The notes: generated by a model from the letters alone, not told the origin. Counted from the stretch's first letter, positions 27,652-37,949 are shown. The stretch is DNA of 64,000 nucleotides from an uncultured Clostridia bacterium (GCA_947632615.1 CANRPW010000008.1:32403-96402), one strand, 5' to 3'. A program made the numbers and translations.

Positions 27652-29019
27652 CTAATTTATAACATCTTCATAATAAGTAAAGCCATATCCATCCTCAAGG
27701 ATCTTATCCGTTATAGTAGGAAGTGCCCCATAGGGTGTATAGTGCCAGTTTCTCACACCCCAGGGTGTGGTCTCTACCGATATATAGTCAAAATCTATGC
27801 TGGGATGGAAGAAAAGCCCCACAAGGCAATCCTTGTCTTCACAACGCTGTATTCTGTCAAGCATATCATCAAGCTCATAAATATTGTTGAGATAATATGC
27901 GGGCAGCGGCACATAAGACACATTTTTGCCCCCTACCGCCTTCTTTTCAACTATATCATCAGCCTTTAATATCCTGCCCTTCGCCTGGAACAAAACATCA
28001 TATACCGTTTCAGCCATTGCAAGGTCAGCGCCTGTTGCCCCGTAGTGAGGGAACTCAAACATAGACCCGTCATATCCTAAAAGCTCTGCTGTGGTCTTTG
28101 CAATAACAAGCCTTCTTGCCCTCTCCTCCTTGTCTAAGGCAGAAAAATATCCAAACTCATACCCGTCGGCAGAAAAATAATCGTTAAACTGATGGGTATA
28201 TCCGTGAATGATTATTTTTCCTCCCCTGTCAAGCAGATAGTCAAGGGTGTATAAAAAACTTGCCGTATATGTGTTCGTTTCCTTTGTGAAGTCAACGTCT
28301 ATGCCTTCCTCGGGGTTTACATATCTCATTATCCAAGCCACATAAAAGCTCTGGTCTCGGCTCATAAGATAATCTCCCATAACCCTCAGCTTTTCAAGTC
28401 CCTCGTCGGTATATCTGGGGTTCTTGCAGTAGGCGTCGGGGGTAATGTCTTCAAGCCTTAAAAGCGCAGGCTCGGCGTTGTCATTTTCCACCGTTTCCGG
28501 CATATCCGACTCGTCGGTCTTTCTGTAATATATAAAAGCCTTGTCATTTTCAGACTCAAACCTACAGGTAAGACCCATTCCTTTTACTATTTTGTAAAAT
28601 GAAATATAGCATTTACCGTTTATTTCCTTAAAATAGGGGTTTATTTCGTCCTCGCCATAGCCCGAAAATATGAAATTATCATATATAATGCCAAACTTTT
28701 CGGAGCTTTCATCAGTAAGCCCGACTATTTTATTATATGTCTCCTCAAAGGGAACATACAGCCTGCCGTCGTAAAAGTAGGCGTCTACCTCCAACGGCTT
28801 ATCTAAAAAATAGATCTTGGTAGGCGCAGGCTTTGCATCTGAGAGAAGGTAATTTCTCATTTCCTCCGTTTCTGTCAAAACAGCCTCAGACTCTTTTACC
28901 TGTGCAATAGTCTTTACCGCTTTCCTTACCGCCGTCTTGGAGTATACCCCGCAAATACAGCACGCCGCCGCCAAAACTGCGGCACCTGCCAATATGATCC
29001 CCTTTAAGACCTTATTCAT
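27652..29019 (-). CDS. Membrane-anchored DUF2334 polysaccharide deacetylase-like protein
   Basis: This 455-residue protein has an N-terminal anchor (residues 3-25). A domain resembling copper-amine-oxidase N-terminal stalks occupies about residues 70-165 ([24 protein letters not shown]). A DUF2334 region follows from about 185 to the end, with [32 protein letters not shown] and LFFHPSID as likely metal and catalytic segments. It probably acts on a cell-surface glycan. The ATG overlaps the 3' end of accA by 8 bases, so it is the last gene of the fatty-acid operon by position, though unrelated in role. Confidence 0.75.
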   Translation of the reverse strand: MNKVLKGIILAGAAVLAAACCICGVYSKTAVRKAVKTIAQVKESEAVLTETEEMRNYLLSDAKPAPTKIYFLDKPLEVDAYFYDGRLYVPFEETYNKIVGLTDESSEKFGIIYDNFIFSGYGEDEINPYFKEINGKCYISFYKIVKGMGLTCRFESENDKAFIYYRKTDESDMPETVENDNAEPALLRLEDITPDAYCKNPRYTDEGLEKLRVMGDYLMSRDQSFYVAWIMRYVNPEEGIDVDFTKETNTYTASFLYTLDYLLDRGGKIIIHGYTHQFNDYFSADGYEFGYFSALDKEERARRLVIAKTTAELLGYDGSMFEFPHYGATGADLAMAETVYDVLFQAKGRILKADDIVEKKAVGGKNVSYVPLPAYYLNNIYELDDMLDRIQRCEDKDCLVGLFFHPSIDFDYISVETTPWGVRNWHYTPYGALPTITDKILEDGYGFTYYEDVIN

Positions 29020-29806
29020 TATATTCCCCAAATCCTCTAAATCTCTTATATCTGTTTTCAACAAGCTCCTCTGTAGGAAGGCTCATAAGCGCAGGTATTT
29101 CTGTTTCCAGATTATGCTTTATAAGGTTTGCTGTAAACTCAAAGTCTAAATGAGCGCCGCCGGGAACTTCGTCTATCACCTTTTCGATAACGCCAAGGTC
29201 ATAAAGATCCTTTGCTGTTATCTTCATAATATCAGCCGCTTCCTCAGCGCGAGTGTTGTCCTTCCATAATATAGAAGCAAAGCCCTCGGGTGAAAGTACC
29301 GCATATACAGAATTTTCAAGCATCCATACTCTGTCTGCCGTAGCAAGAGCCAAAGCTCCGCCGCTGCCGCCTTCGCCTATTATTATTGAAATAACAGGTG
29401 TCTTAAGCCTTGAAAGCTCAAAAAGATTTTTAGCTATAGCCTCGCCCTGTCCTCTTTCCTCTGCGCCTACTCCGCAGTATGCGCCGGAAGTATTTACAAA
29501 GCAAACAACAGGTCTTTTAAACTTCTCAGCCTGCTTCATAAGTCTTAAAGCCTTACGATAGCCCTCGGGATGAGCGCAGCCGAAATTTCTCTTTATGTTT
29601 TCTGCTGTATCTCTGCCCTTCTGTATGCCTATTACGGTAACGGGAATACCGTTAAACCATGCTATGCCGCCTACAACGGCGTTATCATCTGCAAAAAGTC
29701 TGTCACCGTGAAGCTCTATAAAGCCCTCAAAGCAATGATCTATATAATCAAGAGCAGTAGGTCTTGCAAGCTGTCTTGCTATTTTTACATTGTCATACGC
29801 TCTCAC
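29012..29806 (-). CDS. accA: Acetyl-CoA carboxylase carboxyltransferase subunit alpha
   Basis: AccA with AccD transfers carboxyl from carboxybiotin to acetyl-CoA to make malonyl-CoA. The 264 residues show [22 protein letters not shown], the IGIQKGRDT loop, [16 protein letters not shown] and [18 protein letters not shown]. It overlaps the accD stop by 4 bases (ATGA). AccB and AccC are not encoded in this window. Confidence 0.96.
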   Translation of the reverse strand: MRAYDNVKIARQLARPTALDYIDHCFEGFIELHGDRLFADDNAVVGGIAWFNGIPVTVIGIQKGRDTAENIKRNFGCAHPEGYRKALRLMKQAEKFKRPVVCFVNTSGAYCGVGAEERGQGEAIAKNLFELSRLKTPVISIIIGEGGSGGALALATADRVWMLENSVYAVLSPEGFASILWKDNTRAEEAADIMKITAKDLYDLGVIEKVIDEVPGGAHLDFEFTANLIKHNLETEIPALMSLPTEELVENRYKRFRGFGEYNE

Positions 29807-30720
29807 TGCTCTCCACCGCCTTTCCCATAGTGCAGCTTGATTATCTCCGCAAGCTTATCTCTCATTTCTTCTCTCTTTACAATAAGGTCTACAAAACCGT
29901 GCTCAAGCTGGAACTCAGCCGTCTGGAAGTCATCCGGCAGCTTCTGCTTAATAGTTCCTTCAATAACACGTCTGCCTGCAAAGCCAACAAGCGCCTTGGG
30001 CTCGGCTATTATTATGTCGCCAAGCATAGCAAATGAGGCAGTTACACCGCCTGTTGTGGGGTCGGTAAGTACAGATATATAAAGCCCGCCTGCATCAGAA
30101 TGTTTAGCAACGGCAGCAGAAGTCTTTGACATCTGCATAAGAGAAATAATACCCTCCTGCATTCTTGCGCCGCCTGAGGCAGCAAATATAACCACAGGAA
30201 GCTTGTTTGCAATAGCATATTCAAAAGCTCTTGCCAGCTTTTCGCCTACAACAGAGCCCATAGAAGCCATTATGAATGAAGAGTCCATAGCTCCTATAAC
30301 GCAGTCCTGTCCGCCTATTTTACATTTTCCCGTAACAACAGCGTCTTTTATGCCTGTTTTATTCTGTGTATCTGCTATCTTTTCCTCATAATCGGGGAAG
30401 TTTAAGGGGTTTGCAGCTGTCATGTTTGCATCAAACTCTACAAAGCTGCCTTTATCGGCGGTTATATATACTCTCTCTCTTGCGCCAAGTCTGAAATATT
30501 TTCCGCACTTGGGGCATATTTTATATTTGCCTGCTTCGGCTTTTGTAATTTCCTTGCCGCAGCCTCTGCACTTTACGCTTACAACAGGTTCTTCTGTTTT
30601 AATGTCTTCCAAGCTCTGGGCTTCGTGAGACTCAACAGCTTTATTGATTACTATATCGTCCTTTTTCTTAAATATATTAAGTCCAAGAGGCGTATATTTA
30701 GATTTGTTAAAAAAAGCCAA
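29803..30720 (-). CDS. accD: Acetyl-CoA carboxylase carboxyltransferase subunit beta
   Basis: This is the zinc-containing partner of AccA. An N-terminal Cys4 ribbon reads CRGCG...CPKCGKYF at about residues 50-75. The carboxyltransferase body includes [19 protein letters not shown] and [19 protein letters not shown]. The 305-residue length is normal. It is coupled to accA by a 4-base overlap. Confidence 0.96.
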   Translation of the reverse strand: MAFFNKSKYTPLGLNIFKKKDDIVINKAVESHEAQSLEDIKTEEPVVSVKCRGCGKEITKAEAGKYKICPKCGKYFRLGARERVYITADKGSFVEFDANMTAANPLNFPDYEEKIADTQNKTGIKDAVVTGKCKIGGQDCVIGAMDSSFIMASMGSVVGEKLARAFEYAIANKLPVVIFAASGGARMQEGIISLMQMSKTSAAVAKHSDAGGLYISVLTDPTTGGVTASFAMLGDIIIAEPKALVGFAGRRVIEGTIKQKLPDDFQTAEFQLEHGFVDLIVKREEMRDKLAEIIKLHYGKGGGEQ

Positions 30721-30741
30721 TCTGACAATCTCCTTTACATT

Positions 30742-31785
30742 TTATTTTTTTGCGGTATAAACTCCGCCTTCTCCGTCAACGCTTGTATAATATGTTTTGA
30801 AATTGTAGTTTTCAAACGCCTTCAAATCCTCCGCCGGGTAGGTCTTTAAAAGATTGTTGTTTTTGAGCTTGTTCAAAACGTCTGTAGGCATTCTGTAATG
30901 GAACTTTACAGGGTTTTTACCAAGTCCCGAAAGTCTTTTGCCGCTGAAAAAGTTTGCAGGCATATCCTTATCGGGTGTATAAAAGCCTTCTATGTCATAG
31001 TCAAACAAAATTACGTCATAGTTGTTATAGACTGCAAAATATTTTTCACGTGTGCTCGACATTCCATAAAAGCCATACTTCTCGTCTCCAAACTGTGAAT
31101 GAACCTTACGTGCCTGCTCTGCGGAGCTTATGCCCCCTGAGCTTTCCAGCGCGAAGTGGTTTTTATTGTCTACTATATAGTTGTAGAGCCTTACCTTAAC
31201 CTTATCAGGCGCCAGTGTGTCGTAATTGTTATCTAATTTTATCTTATTATTCGACTTAAAGTTTATATCATCTATAGGCCCAACAACCACCTCTGCCTTT
31301 GTGTTTCCGGGCTTAGCCACGGTTATTTCACGTCCTACCGATCTTTCCAAAAGCTCGGGCTTTTTGCTGTCTGCTGTCTTATAGCCGTAATATACCATTG
31401 TCACAAGGCTGCCCTCATAGGTGCCGTCCTTGCTCCAATCCTCATTTCTTATATATCCCTTACCGTTTTCATCGGTCCTCAATATATAAAGCTCGGGTAT
31501 ACCATCGTTGTTTCCGTCGGCAATAATATATCTATAGCCCTTAGCTTCCTTAAGCTTTTCTCTGTATGCCTTTTTAAGGTCGATGTCAACAACACTTACC
31601 GTCTTGCCCTCGGCCTTATATCTGTCCTCATAGGTAGGCTCTTTTTCCTCTGTTTTTTCAACTGCGGTTTGCCCGTTCTCTGCTTTAGGAGCAGAAGCCA
31701 CAACCTTTCCCCCTGCCTCTGCGCTGATATTTGCGCAGATAAGTGAGGCTGCCAGAACCGTGGTAAACAGCGCTTTAAGCTTCAT
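30742..31785 (-). CDS. Secreted protein of unknown function inside the fab-acc operon
   Basis: I do not recognise the family. A signal peptide of about 22 residues precedes a charged linker. ADGNNDGIPELYILR at about residues 90-105 looks like a calcium-binding DxNxDG loop of the kind found in dockerin or FG-GAP-like repeats. The rest is mixed alpha/beta with many Lys and Tyr. It lies between fabZ and accD, where accC occurs in the pneumococcal-type operon, on the same strand with gaps of about 20-25 bases. Confidence 0.7.
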   Translation of the reverse strand: MKLKALFTTVLAASLICANISAEAGGKVVASAPKAENGQTAVEKTEEKEPTYEDRYKAEGKTVSVVDIDLKKAYREKLKEAKGYRYIIADGNNDGIPELYILRTDENGKGYIRNEDWSKDGTYEGSLVTMVYYGYKTADSKKPELLERSVGREITVAKPGNTKAEVVVGPIDDINFKSNNKIKLDNNYDTLAPDKVKVRLYNYIVDNKNHFALESSGGISSAEQARKVHSQFGDEKYGFYGMSSTREKYFAVYNNYDVILFDYDIEGFYTPDKDMPANFFSGKRLSGLGKNPVKFHYRMPTDVLNKLKNNNLLKTYPAEDLKAFENYNFKTYYTSVDGEGGVYTAKK

Positions 31786-31811
31786 AATAATCTCCCCCTT
31801 TATTATAGGTC

Positions 31812-32231
31812 TTAGGCAATTACGAAAGTAAGCTCGCCCTCTGCGACTTTCTTGCCGTCTACATAAGCCGTAGCCTTGCCTATGCCTGCTACCTTCTTGA
31901 GCTTTATTATCTCCATCTCAAGTCTGAGCTGGTCTCCGGGAACTACCTTTCCTCTGAACTTGCACTTATCTATTGCGCCAAAAAGGGGTATTTTCCCCTT
32001 ATATTCGTCCATTGAAAGTATGGCGATAGCTCCTGCCTGTGCCAGAGCCTCCATTATAAGCACTCCCGGCATAACAGGCTCTCCGGGGAAGTGTCCCTGA
32101 AAGAAAAGCTCGTTCATTGTTACGTTTTTAATAGCAACTATCCTTTTGCCCTCTTCTATTTCAAGCACTCTGTCTACAAGAAGGAAGGGGTATCTGTGGG
32201 GAAGTGTAGCTATTATCTCCTTAATATCCAT
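31812..32231 (-). CDS. fabZ: 3-hydroxyacyl-ACP dehydratase FabZ
   Basis: FabZ dehydrates 3-hydroxyacyl-[16 protein letters not shown] has the catalytic His, and [13 protein letters not shown] the catalytic Glu, separated by [14 protein letters not shown] chose the ATG at 32231 because GGAGG lies 7 bases upstream. The product is 139 residues. No accB lies between fabF and fabZ, unlike the related operons of streptococci. Confidence 0.96.
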   Translation of the reverse strand: MDIKEIIATLPHRYPFLLVDRVLEIEEGKRIVAIKNVTMNELFFQGHFPGEPVMPGVLIMEALAQAGAIAILSMDEYKGKIPLFGAIDKCKFRGKVVPGDQLRLEMEIIKLKKVAGIGKATAYVDGKKVAEGELTFVIA

Positions 32232-32233
32232 AA

Positions 32234-33466
32234 TTATTCCTCCCATCTCTTAAGACAAATTACGCCGTTGTGTCCGCCAAAGCCCAATGTATTTGAAAGA
32301 GCATACTCTATACGCTTTGCCTTGCCCTTGTTTGGTGTATAGTCAAGGTCAAGTCCCTCGTCGGGTGTTTCGTAATTGATAGTAGGTGGAACAAACTCAT
32401 TCTTAATGGCAAGTGTTGTGGCTATAGCCTCTATTGCGCCTGTTGCGCCTAAAAGGTGACCTGTCATTGACTTTGTAGAGCTTATGGAGATGTCATAAGC
32501 CTTATCGCCGAAAAGGTCCTTTATAGCCTGAGTTTCTGTCATATCGTTAAGGTGAGTTGATGTGCCGTGAGCGTTGATGTAGTCAACGAAATCTGTGCCC
32601 GCTTCTTCAATAGCGTTCTGCATAGCACGTCTTGCGCCGTCGCCGTCATCTCTTGGAGCTGTAATGTGGAAGGCATCGTCTGTTGCGCCATAGCCTACTA
32701 TCTCTGCATATATCTTAGCTCCTCTTGCCTTTGCATGCTCAAGCTCTTCAAGAAGAAGTATGCCTGCGCCCTCGCCCATAACGAAGCCTGAGCGGTTTTT
32801 ATCAAAGGGTGTAGATGCCTTATTGGGGTCTTCGCAGGATGTAAGGGCTCTTGCGGAAACGAAGCCTGCAATGCCTATTTTTGTAATAGGCGCTTCTGTG
32901 CCGCCTGCTAATATCATATCCGAATAGCCGTGCTTTATATTTCTGAATGCCTCTCCTATACAATGTGTAGAAGATGCGCATGCAGTAACTATACAAGTAC
33001 AGATGCCCTTTGCGCCTACCTGAATGGCAATGTTTCCTGCTGCCATATTTGTGATAGACATAGTGATAAAGAAGGGGCTTACCTTTCTTGCGCCGCCCTC
33101 GTGCATTTTTACTACCTGCTCTTCAATAGTGGCAATACCGCCTATACCTGAACCAACGATAACGCCAAAGCGGTTCATATCTTCCTTAGATGTATCAATG
33201 CCTGAGTCCTTCATACATTCATCAGCTGCTACCATAGCATACTGACAGTAAGTATCAAGTCTTTTCTGACTTTTCTTGTCAATTACCTCATTGGGGTCAA
33301 AATTCTTTACCTGACCTGCCACCTTTGCCTTTAAGTCTGAGGTGTCAACCTTCTCTATAAGGGATATGCCGTTTTTACCGTTCTTAAGTCCGTCCCAAAA
33401 TTCGTCAACATTGTTTCCAAGGGGCGTTACGGCTCCCAGTCCTGTAATTACTACTCTCTTTGTCAT
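32234..33466 (-). CDS. fabF: Beta-ketoacyl-ACP synthase II FabF
   Basis: This is the elongating condensing enzyme. The Cys-His-His triad is visible in [21 protein letters not shown] and [12 protein letters not shown]. The 410-residue length and N-terminal [16 protein letters not shown] are standard. It lies 10 bases after fabG in the operon. Confidence 0.97.
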   Translation of the reverse strand: MTKRVVITGLGAVTPLGNNVDEFWDGLKNGKNGISLIEKVDTSDLKAKVAGQVKNFDPNEVIDKKSQKRLDTYCQYAMVAADECMKDSGIDTSKEDMNRFGVIVGSGIGGIATIEEQVVKMHEGGARKVSPFFITMSITNMAAGNIAIQVGAKGICTCIVTACASSTHCIGEAFRNIKHGYSDMILAGGTEAPITKIGIAGFVSARALTSCEDPNKASTPFDKNRSGFVMGEGAGILLLEELEHAKARGAKIYAEIVGYGATDDAFHITAPRDDGDGARRAMQNAIEEAGTDFVDYINAHGTSTHLNDMTETQAIKDLFGDKAYDISISSTKSMTGHLLGATGAIEAIATTLAIKNEFVPPTINYETPDEGLDLDYTPNKGKAKRIEYALSNTLGFGGHNGVICLKRWEE

Positions 33467-33476
33467 AGCTTCCTCC

Positions 33477-34208
33477 TTACTGCATTACCATTCCGCCGTC
33501 ACAGTTTACTACCTGACCTGTGATGTAGTCGTTTTCAGCGAAAAACAGTGCAACCTTTGCCACGTCTTCGGGGAGTCCCTGTCTGCCAAGAGGTATGCCT
33601 GCAAGCATTTCCTTCTTAACTTCCTCGGATAAAACCTCTGTCATGGCTGTCTTTATAAAGCCCGGAGCGATGGCGTTGCAGGTAATTCCTCTTGCGCCAA
33701 GCTCTCTTGCCGTAGTCTTTGTTATACCTAAAACTCCTGCCTTGCTTGCGGAATAGTTGAGCTGACCAACATTTCCCGAAAGACCGACAACCGAGCTTAA
33801 GTTGATGATAGCGCCGCTTCTCTGCTTAAGCATTATCTTGCTGGCGTGTCTTATTGTGTTGAATGTGCCCTTAAGGTTAATTCTTATAACATCGTCAAAG
33901 TCCTTTTCCTTCATACGAAGAAGAAGACCGTCTCTTGTTATGCCTGCATTGTTTACAAGCACGTCAACCGAGCCGAATTTGTCTTTAGCCGCCTTTATAA
34001 GGTCTGCCGCCTGATCAAAATCGCTTATGTCGGCTACAACGCCTATACAGTCAACGCCGTATGCCTTTATGCTCTCTACCGTTTCATCGGGCACAACTAT
34101 ATCGTTTATAACTATGTTAGCTCCCTTCTTTGCAAAAGCCTCAGCAATCGCAAAGCCAATTCCTCTTGATGAGCCTGTGATAACAACTGTTTTTCCTTTA
34201 AGATCCAT
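33477..34208 (-). CDS. fabG: 3-oxoacyl-ACP reductase FabG
   Basis: This is the NADPH-dependent SDR of fatty-acid elongation. TGSSRGIGFAIA binds the cofactor, NNAG and the catalytic Ser-Tyr-Lys (NLSSVVGLSGN, YSASKAG) follow, and the C-terminus is GQVVNCDGGM. The start codon overlaps the fabD stop (TAATG). A second, divergent SDR lies at 59068-59802. Confidence 0.95.
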   Translation of the reverse strand: MDLKGKTVVITGSSRGIGFAIAEAFAKKGANIVINDIVVPDETVESIKAYGVDCIGVVADISDFDQAADLIKAAKDKFGSVDVLVNNAGITRDGLLLRMKEKDFDDVIRINLKGTFNTIRHASKIMLKQRSGAIINLSSVVGLSGNVGQLNYSASKAGVLGITKTTARELGARGITCNAIAPGFIKTAMTEVLSEEVKKEMLAGIPLGRQGLPEDVAKVALFFAENDYITGQVVNCDGGMVMQ

Positions 34209-35131
34209 TATTTAAGTCCTCCCAAAGCCTTTTCAAGTGTTCCTATATCTTCTATATTAAATGCGCCTACCTGTCTTGATACCTTCTTTACAAAGCCTGT
34301 AAGTGTCTTGCCGGGTCCCATCTCCAAAAATGTGTCGACTCCTTCATCCATAAGCTCTCTTACGCTCTGCTCCCACTTAACGGGGCTCATTACCTGCTTT
34401 ACAAGGGTAGGTATTACATCATCCTTTGAAGGATAAGTCTTTGCTGTTAAGTTTGATACAACAGGCACATCAAAGTCGCCTATGTTTATACCCTCAAGCT
34501 CAACCTTAAGCTTGTCTGAAGCGGGCTTTAAAAGAGGTGTGTGGAAAGGCCCGGAAACATTAAGTCTTACTACCTTTCTTGCGCCTGCCTCTGAAAGAAG
34601 AGGCTCTGCCTTTGCTACCTCCTCGGCATAACCTGCAATGGCTATCTGACCGGGGCAGTTGTAGTTGGCAATAAATACTCTTTCGGGGTCTACACTGTTA
34701 AGCACTTCCTGAATTTTCTCCGCATCAAGGTTTATAACTGCGCTCATAGCGCCTACTCCCGAAGGAACGGCATCTGTCATAAACCTGCCTCTTTTTCTTA
34801 CGAGCTTTACAGCCTCCGCAAAATCAAGTACCCCTGCACAGACAAGCGCCGAATATTCACCAAGGCTAAGACCTGCTGCAAAATCAACCTTTATGCCCTG
34901 TTGTTTTACAAGTCTTTCAACCGCTGTGCTCATAGTGAGTATGGCAGGCTGAGTAAATTCCGTTTCGTTAAGTCTTGGGTCTTCTCCGAAGCAAATTTCG
35001 GATATCTTAAGCCCTAAAGCCTCATCGGCTTCATCAAAGACAGCTTTGCACACATCATAGTTTTCATAAAGCTCCTTGCCCATACCGGGATGCTGTGCTC
35101 CCTGTCCACTGAATATAAATGCTGTTTTCAT
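34208..35131 (-). CDS. fabD: Malonyl-CoA:ACP transacylase FabD
   Basis: FabD loads malonyl groups on ACP. FIFSGQGAQHPGMGKELY opens the protein. The nucleophile lies in AGLSLGEYSALV, a GLSLG variant of GHSLG, and the catalytic His is in GPFHTPLL. I chose the ATG at 35131 because AGGAGA precedes it, giving 307 residues; an upstream alternative lacks a ribosome site. Confidence 0.96.
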   Translation of the reverse strand: MKTAFIFSGQGAQHPGMGKELYENYDVCKAVFDEADEALGLKISEICFGEDPRLNETEFTQPAILTMSTAVERLVKQQGIKVDFAAGLSLGEYSALVCAGVLDFAEAVKLVRKRGRFMTDAVPSGVGAMSAVINLDAEKIQEVLNSVDPERVFIANYNCPGQIAIAGYAEEVAKAEPLLSEAGARKVVRLNVSGPFHTPLLKPASDKLKVELEGINIGDFDVPVVSNLTAKTYPSKDDVIPTLVKQVMSPVKWEQSVRELMDEGVDTFLEMGPGKTLTGFVKKVSRQVGAFNIEDIGTLEKALGGLK

Positions 35132-35148
35132 ATTTTTATCTCCTAAAA

Positions 35149-36090
35149 TCACAATATAGTAAATACCTTGTCAAGGTCTGCTGTAAGGTCTTTAAGTATG
35201 TCTGCACAGCTTTCCTCTTTCTTTACAAGGCCTGCTATCTGTCCGCTCATAACTGAGCCGTTTTCCATATCTCCGTCCTTAGCAGCCATGCGAAGCGCAC
35301 CTGCGCCAAGTTTTTCGAGCTTTTCAATGTCAGGCTCTGCCTTGCTTGTTTCTTCCTTTTCTACTGCAAGATATGCCTTTGTGAGCTTGTTTTTAAGCAC
35401 TCTTACGGGGTGACCTGTTATGTTTCCTGTGATGACTGTGTCAATGTCCTTAGCCTTAAGTATTTTGTTTTTATAGTTCTGGTGAACAGTACACTCATTG
35501 GCAACAAGAAATCTTGTTCCCACCTGAACGCCCTGTGCGCCAAGCATAAATGCAGCGTTTACGCCTCTTCTGTCGGCAATTCCGCCTGCTGCTATTACAG
35601 GTATGTTAAGTGCATCGACTACCTGAGGCACAAGCGCCATAGTAGTGAGCTTGCCTATGTGTCCGCCTGACTCCATACCCTCGGCAATAACAGCGTTTAC
35701 GCCCATTTTTTCCATCCTCTTGGCAAGAGCCACGCTTGCAACAACGGGTATTACATTTACACCGTTCTCAGCAAACTTAGCCATATATTTGCCCGGGTTG
35801 CCTGCGCCGGTAGTTACTACCTTAACGCCCTCTGCGCAAACCATATCCACTACCTCGTCTACAAACGGTGAAAGAAGCATTATATTAACTCCGAAAGGCT
35901 TGTCGGTAAGCTCCTTTGCCTTTCTTATTTCTTCTCTCACATAGTCGGCGGGGGCATTACCTGCGGCAATTATGCCAAGTCCTCCGGCGTTTGATACTGC
36001 GCTGGCAAGATATGCGTCTGCTATCCATGCCATCGCTCCCTGAAATACAGGGTATTTAATTCCTAAAATTTCGCAAATTTTTGATTTCAT
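35149..36090 (-). CDS. fabK: FMN-dependent enoyl-ACP reductase FabK
   Basis: FabK performs the last step of each elongation cycle in place of FabI. The 313-residue nitronate-monooxygenase-type TIM barrel shows YPVFQGAMAWIADAYLASAVS, the EGMESGGHIG substrate-phosphate loop and PVIAAGGIADRRGV with FMN-contacting residues. Its position in the fab operon separates it from the related 2-nitropropane dioxygenases. Confidence 0.94.
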   Translation of the reverse strand: MKSKICEILGIKYPVFQGAMAWIADAYLASAVSNAGGLGIIAAGNAPADYVREEIRKAKELTDKPFGVNIMLLSPFVDEVVDMVCAEGVKVVTTGAGNPGKYMAKFAENGVNVIPVVASVALAKRMEKMGVNAVIAEGMESGGHIGKLTTMALVPQVVDALNIPVIAAGGIADRRGVNAAFMLGAQGVQVGTRFLVANECTVHQNYKNKILKAKDIDTVITGNITGHPVRVLKNKLTKAYLAVEKEETSKAEPDIEKLEKLGAGALRMAAKDGDMENGSVMSGQIAGLVKKEESCADILKDLTADLDKVFTIL

Positions 36091-36119
36091 ATTATCCCCT
36101 TTATAAGGCAGGCTCTTAT

Positions 36120-36356
36120 TTAGTCCTGCGCCTCCTTTAACTGCTCCTGTACAAATTTAACAGCATCGTCAACTGTTTCTATAATTTCGGCATACTCTAT
36201 TTTTATTTTAAACTCGTCTTCTATTTCGTTTACGATTTTAAAAAGGTCTAAAGAATCTGCCTTAAGATCATCATTTATACGCGTTTCCAAGGTTATTTCA
36301 CTTGGGTCGATCTCTAAATATTTAGAAATTATGGTGCGTATTTTTTCAAAAACCAT
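36120..36356 (-). CDS. acpP: Acyl carrier protein
   Basis: The 78-residue ACP has the phosphopantetheine serine in KADSLDLFKIVN (near residue 37) and the acidic helix II EIEDEFKIKI. It lies between fabK and fabH. The helix reads DSLDLF rather than the commoner DSLDVVE, so it is slightly divergent. Confidence 0.95.
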   Translation of the reverse strand: MVFEKIRTIISKYLEIDPSEITLETRINDDLKADSLDLFKIVNEIEDEFKIKIEYAEIIETVDDAVKFVQEQLKEAQD

Positions 36357-36368
36357 ATCCTTCGCCTC

Positions 36369-37340
36369 CTACAGCTCAATTAACATGGTTCCCCACGTAA
36401 GACCTCCGCCAAAGCCCGATAAAATTATTTTATCCCCTTTTTTCAAAAGTCCTTTTTCATTCATTTCCGCAAGTGCAATAGGTATAGACCCTCCTGAGGT
36501 GTTGCCCGTATGGTCTATGTTAGAATAGAACTTATCCTCCGAGACCTTAAGCTTTCTTGCTATAAGCTCGTTTATTCTTTTGTTTGCCTGATGAAGCACA
36601 AAATATTTAATTTCGTCTGCCCCAACGTCCGTGTTTTCAAGAACGGCTTTGATGCTTCTTGGCACCATTCTTGTGGCAAAGGCAAATATGTCTCTGCCGT
36701 TCATTTCTATATACCCGCGGCTCTTTGCCTCTCCCTTATAATAAGGGTTTTCGTTTTGGCGATATCCTGCAACAAGAGAGCTTCCCTTGCTTCCGTCCGA
36801 GTGTATATCTTCATATAATATACCACCCTCATCCGCTGCTTCAACAAGCACACCGCCTGCTCCGTCCGCAAAAAGCACACAGGTGGTCCTATCCGTCCAA
36901 TCGGTTATTTTTGAAAGAGTTTCCGCTCCCAAAACTATAGCTCTTTTCACCGTTTTGCTCTTTATAAACTTATCCGCTACAGAAAGTGAATATATAAAGC
37001 CGGAACAAGCCGCAGAAATATCAAAACACATAGCATTAACACAACCAAGCGCCGCCTGAACCATGCACGCCGTGCTGGGCGTGGAATAATCGGGGGTGAC
37101 CGTTCCCACGATTATCATATCAACAGACTCGCTCTCCCAGCCTGCTTTTTCCAAAAGCTTTTTTGCTGTGCCTATACAAAGGTCGGAGGTGTTTTGGTCA
37201 GTGGTTATGTGTCTGGCTCTTATGCCCGTTCTTGAAGATATCCACTCGTCTGAGGTGTCTACAAGCTTAGCCAAGTCGTCATTTGTGACGGAAAGGGAGG
37301 GCAGCACTCTTTCAAAGCCCACTAATTTAGTTTTTATCAT
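36369..37340 (-). CDS. fabH: Beta-ketoacyl-ACP synthase III FabH
   Basis: FabH starts fatty-acid synthesis from acyl-CoA and malonyl-ACP. The Cys-His-Asn triad is in DISAACSGFIYSL, FVLHQANKRI and NIDHTGNTSGGSIP. The 323-residue length is typical. It overlaps the fabT stop by 4 bases. Primer preference for branched or straight chains cannot be read. Confidence 0.96.
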   Translation of the reverse strand: MIKTKLVGFERVLPSLSVTNDDLAKLVDTSDEWISSRTGIRARHITTDQNTSDLCIGTAKKLLEKAGWESESVDMIIVGTVTPDYSTPSTACMVQAALGCVNAMCFDISAACSGFIYSLSVADKFIKSKTVKRAIVLGAETLSKITDWTDRTTCVLFADGAGGVLVEAADEGGILYEDIHSDGSKGSSLVAGYRQNENPYYKGEAKSRGYIEMNGRDIFAFATRMVPRSIKAVLENTDVGADEIKYFVLHQANKRINELIARKLKVSEDKFYSNIDHTGNTSGGSIPIALAEMNEKGLLKKGDKIILSGFGGGLTWGTMLIEL

Positions 37341-37804
37341 AATATTTCTCCTTGAACCTTATTTCTGTATCTTTCGTTTATAAACCCGTTTATGCGTATA
37401 AGTACATTCTTAGCGACCTCTGCTTCATATTCACTAAGCCCTACGATAGCTGCCTTTATCATTTCAAGGTGAAATTTCTGATGTACTCTGTACATAAGCC
37501 TGCCCTTATTTGTAAGGGAAACAAGCACATGACGTCTGTCCTTTTCAGACCTTTCTCTTATTACATAGCCCTTAGCCACAAGGTGCTTTACAGATACTGT
37601 AAGCGTACCCACGGTGATATCCAGCTTTTTAGCTACCTCAGACATAGAAACGGGGCTATACATTCCTATAGCCTCGATGGTATGTACCTCGGCAAGAGAC
37701 AGATCTTCAAATACGCCGTTTTTCTGAGCCTCGTCTTCAGCGCGCTGAATGTCGTTGTACAGCCCAAAAAACAATTTATTAACATCTATAAGAGATTTTT
37801 TCAA
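37337..37804 (-). CDS. fabT: MarR-family fatty-acid repressor FabT
   Basis: FabT is the MarR-type repressor of type II fatty-acid genes in FabK-containing Firmicutes, and acyl-ACP is its corepressor. The winged helix is SMSEVAKKLDITVGTLTVSVKHL with a wing at RSEKDRRHVLVSLT. I chose the TTG at 37804 because GGAGG lies exactly 7 bases upstream; an upstream in-frame start would be read through that site. It is the first gene of the operon, behind three TTTGA-N3-TCAAA palindromes it presumably binds, so it is probably autoregulated. Confidence 0.9.
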   Translation of the reverse strand: MKKSLIDVNKLFFGLYNDIQRAEDEAQKNGVFEDLSLAEVHTIEAIGMYSPVSMSEVAKKLDITVGTLTVSVKHLVAKGYVIRERSEKDRRHVLVSLTNKGRLMYRVHQKFHLEMIKAAIVGLSEYEAEVAKNVLIRINGFINERYRNKVQGEIL

Positions 37805-37828
37805 ACAATCACCTCCTACATAATTTAT

Positions 37829-37873
37829 TTTGAAAGTCAAAAACTTTGATTTTCAAACAATTTGATATTCAAA
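37829..37873 (-). promoter_or_regulatory. Three tandem FabT-type operators
   Basis: TTTGA-N3-TCAAA occurs at 37829-37841, 37845-37857 and 37861-37873, each 16 bases apart and each a perfect 5-bp dyad. The known FabT box is AGTTTGA-N3-TCAAACT-like. The third site touches the -10 box and the others lie in the leader, so bound FabT would block initiation. Confidence 0.88.
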
Positions 37874-37901
37874 GTATATCCTTTTTACTATGAATTGTCA
37901 A
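37873..37901 (-). promoter_or_regulatory. Sigma-A promoter of the fab operon
   Basis: On the minus strand TTGACA, 17 bases and TATACT lie about 70 bases upstream of the fabT TTG, directly against the operator array. Confidence 0.88.
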
Positions 37902-37920
37902 CCCTCTTTTTACCTACAAC

Positions 37921-37949
37921 AAAAAAGAACGGCTAAATGCCGCCCTTTT
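37921..37949 (-). terminator. Terminator after the small HTH-like gene
   Basis: On the minus strand AAAGGGCGGC pairs with GCCGTTCTTT (two G-U pairs), followed by a T run. It separates this gene from the fab promoter. Confidence 0.75.
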
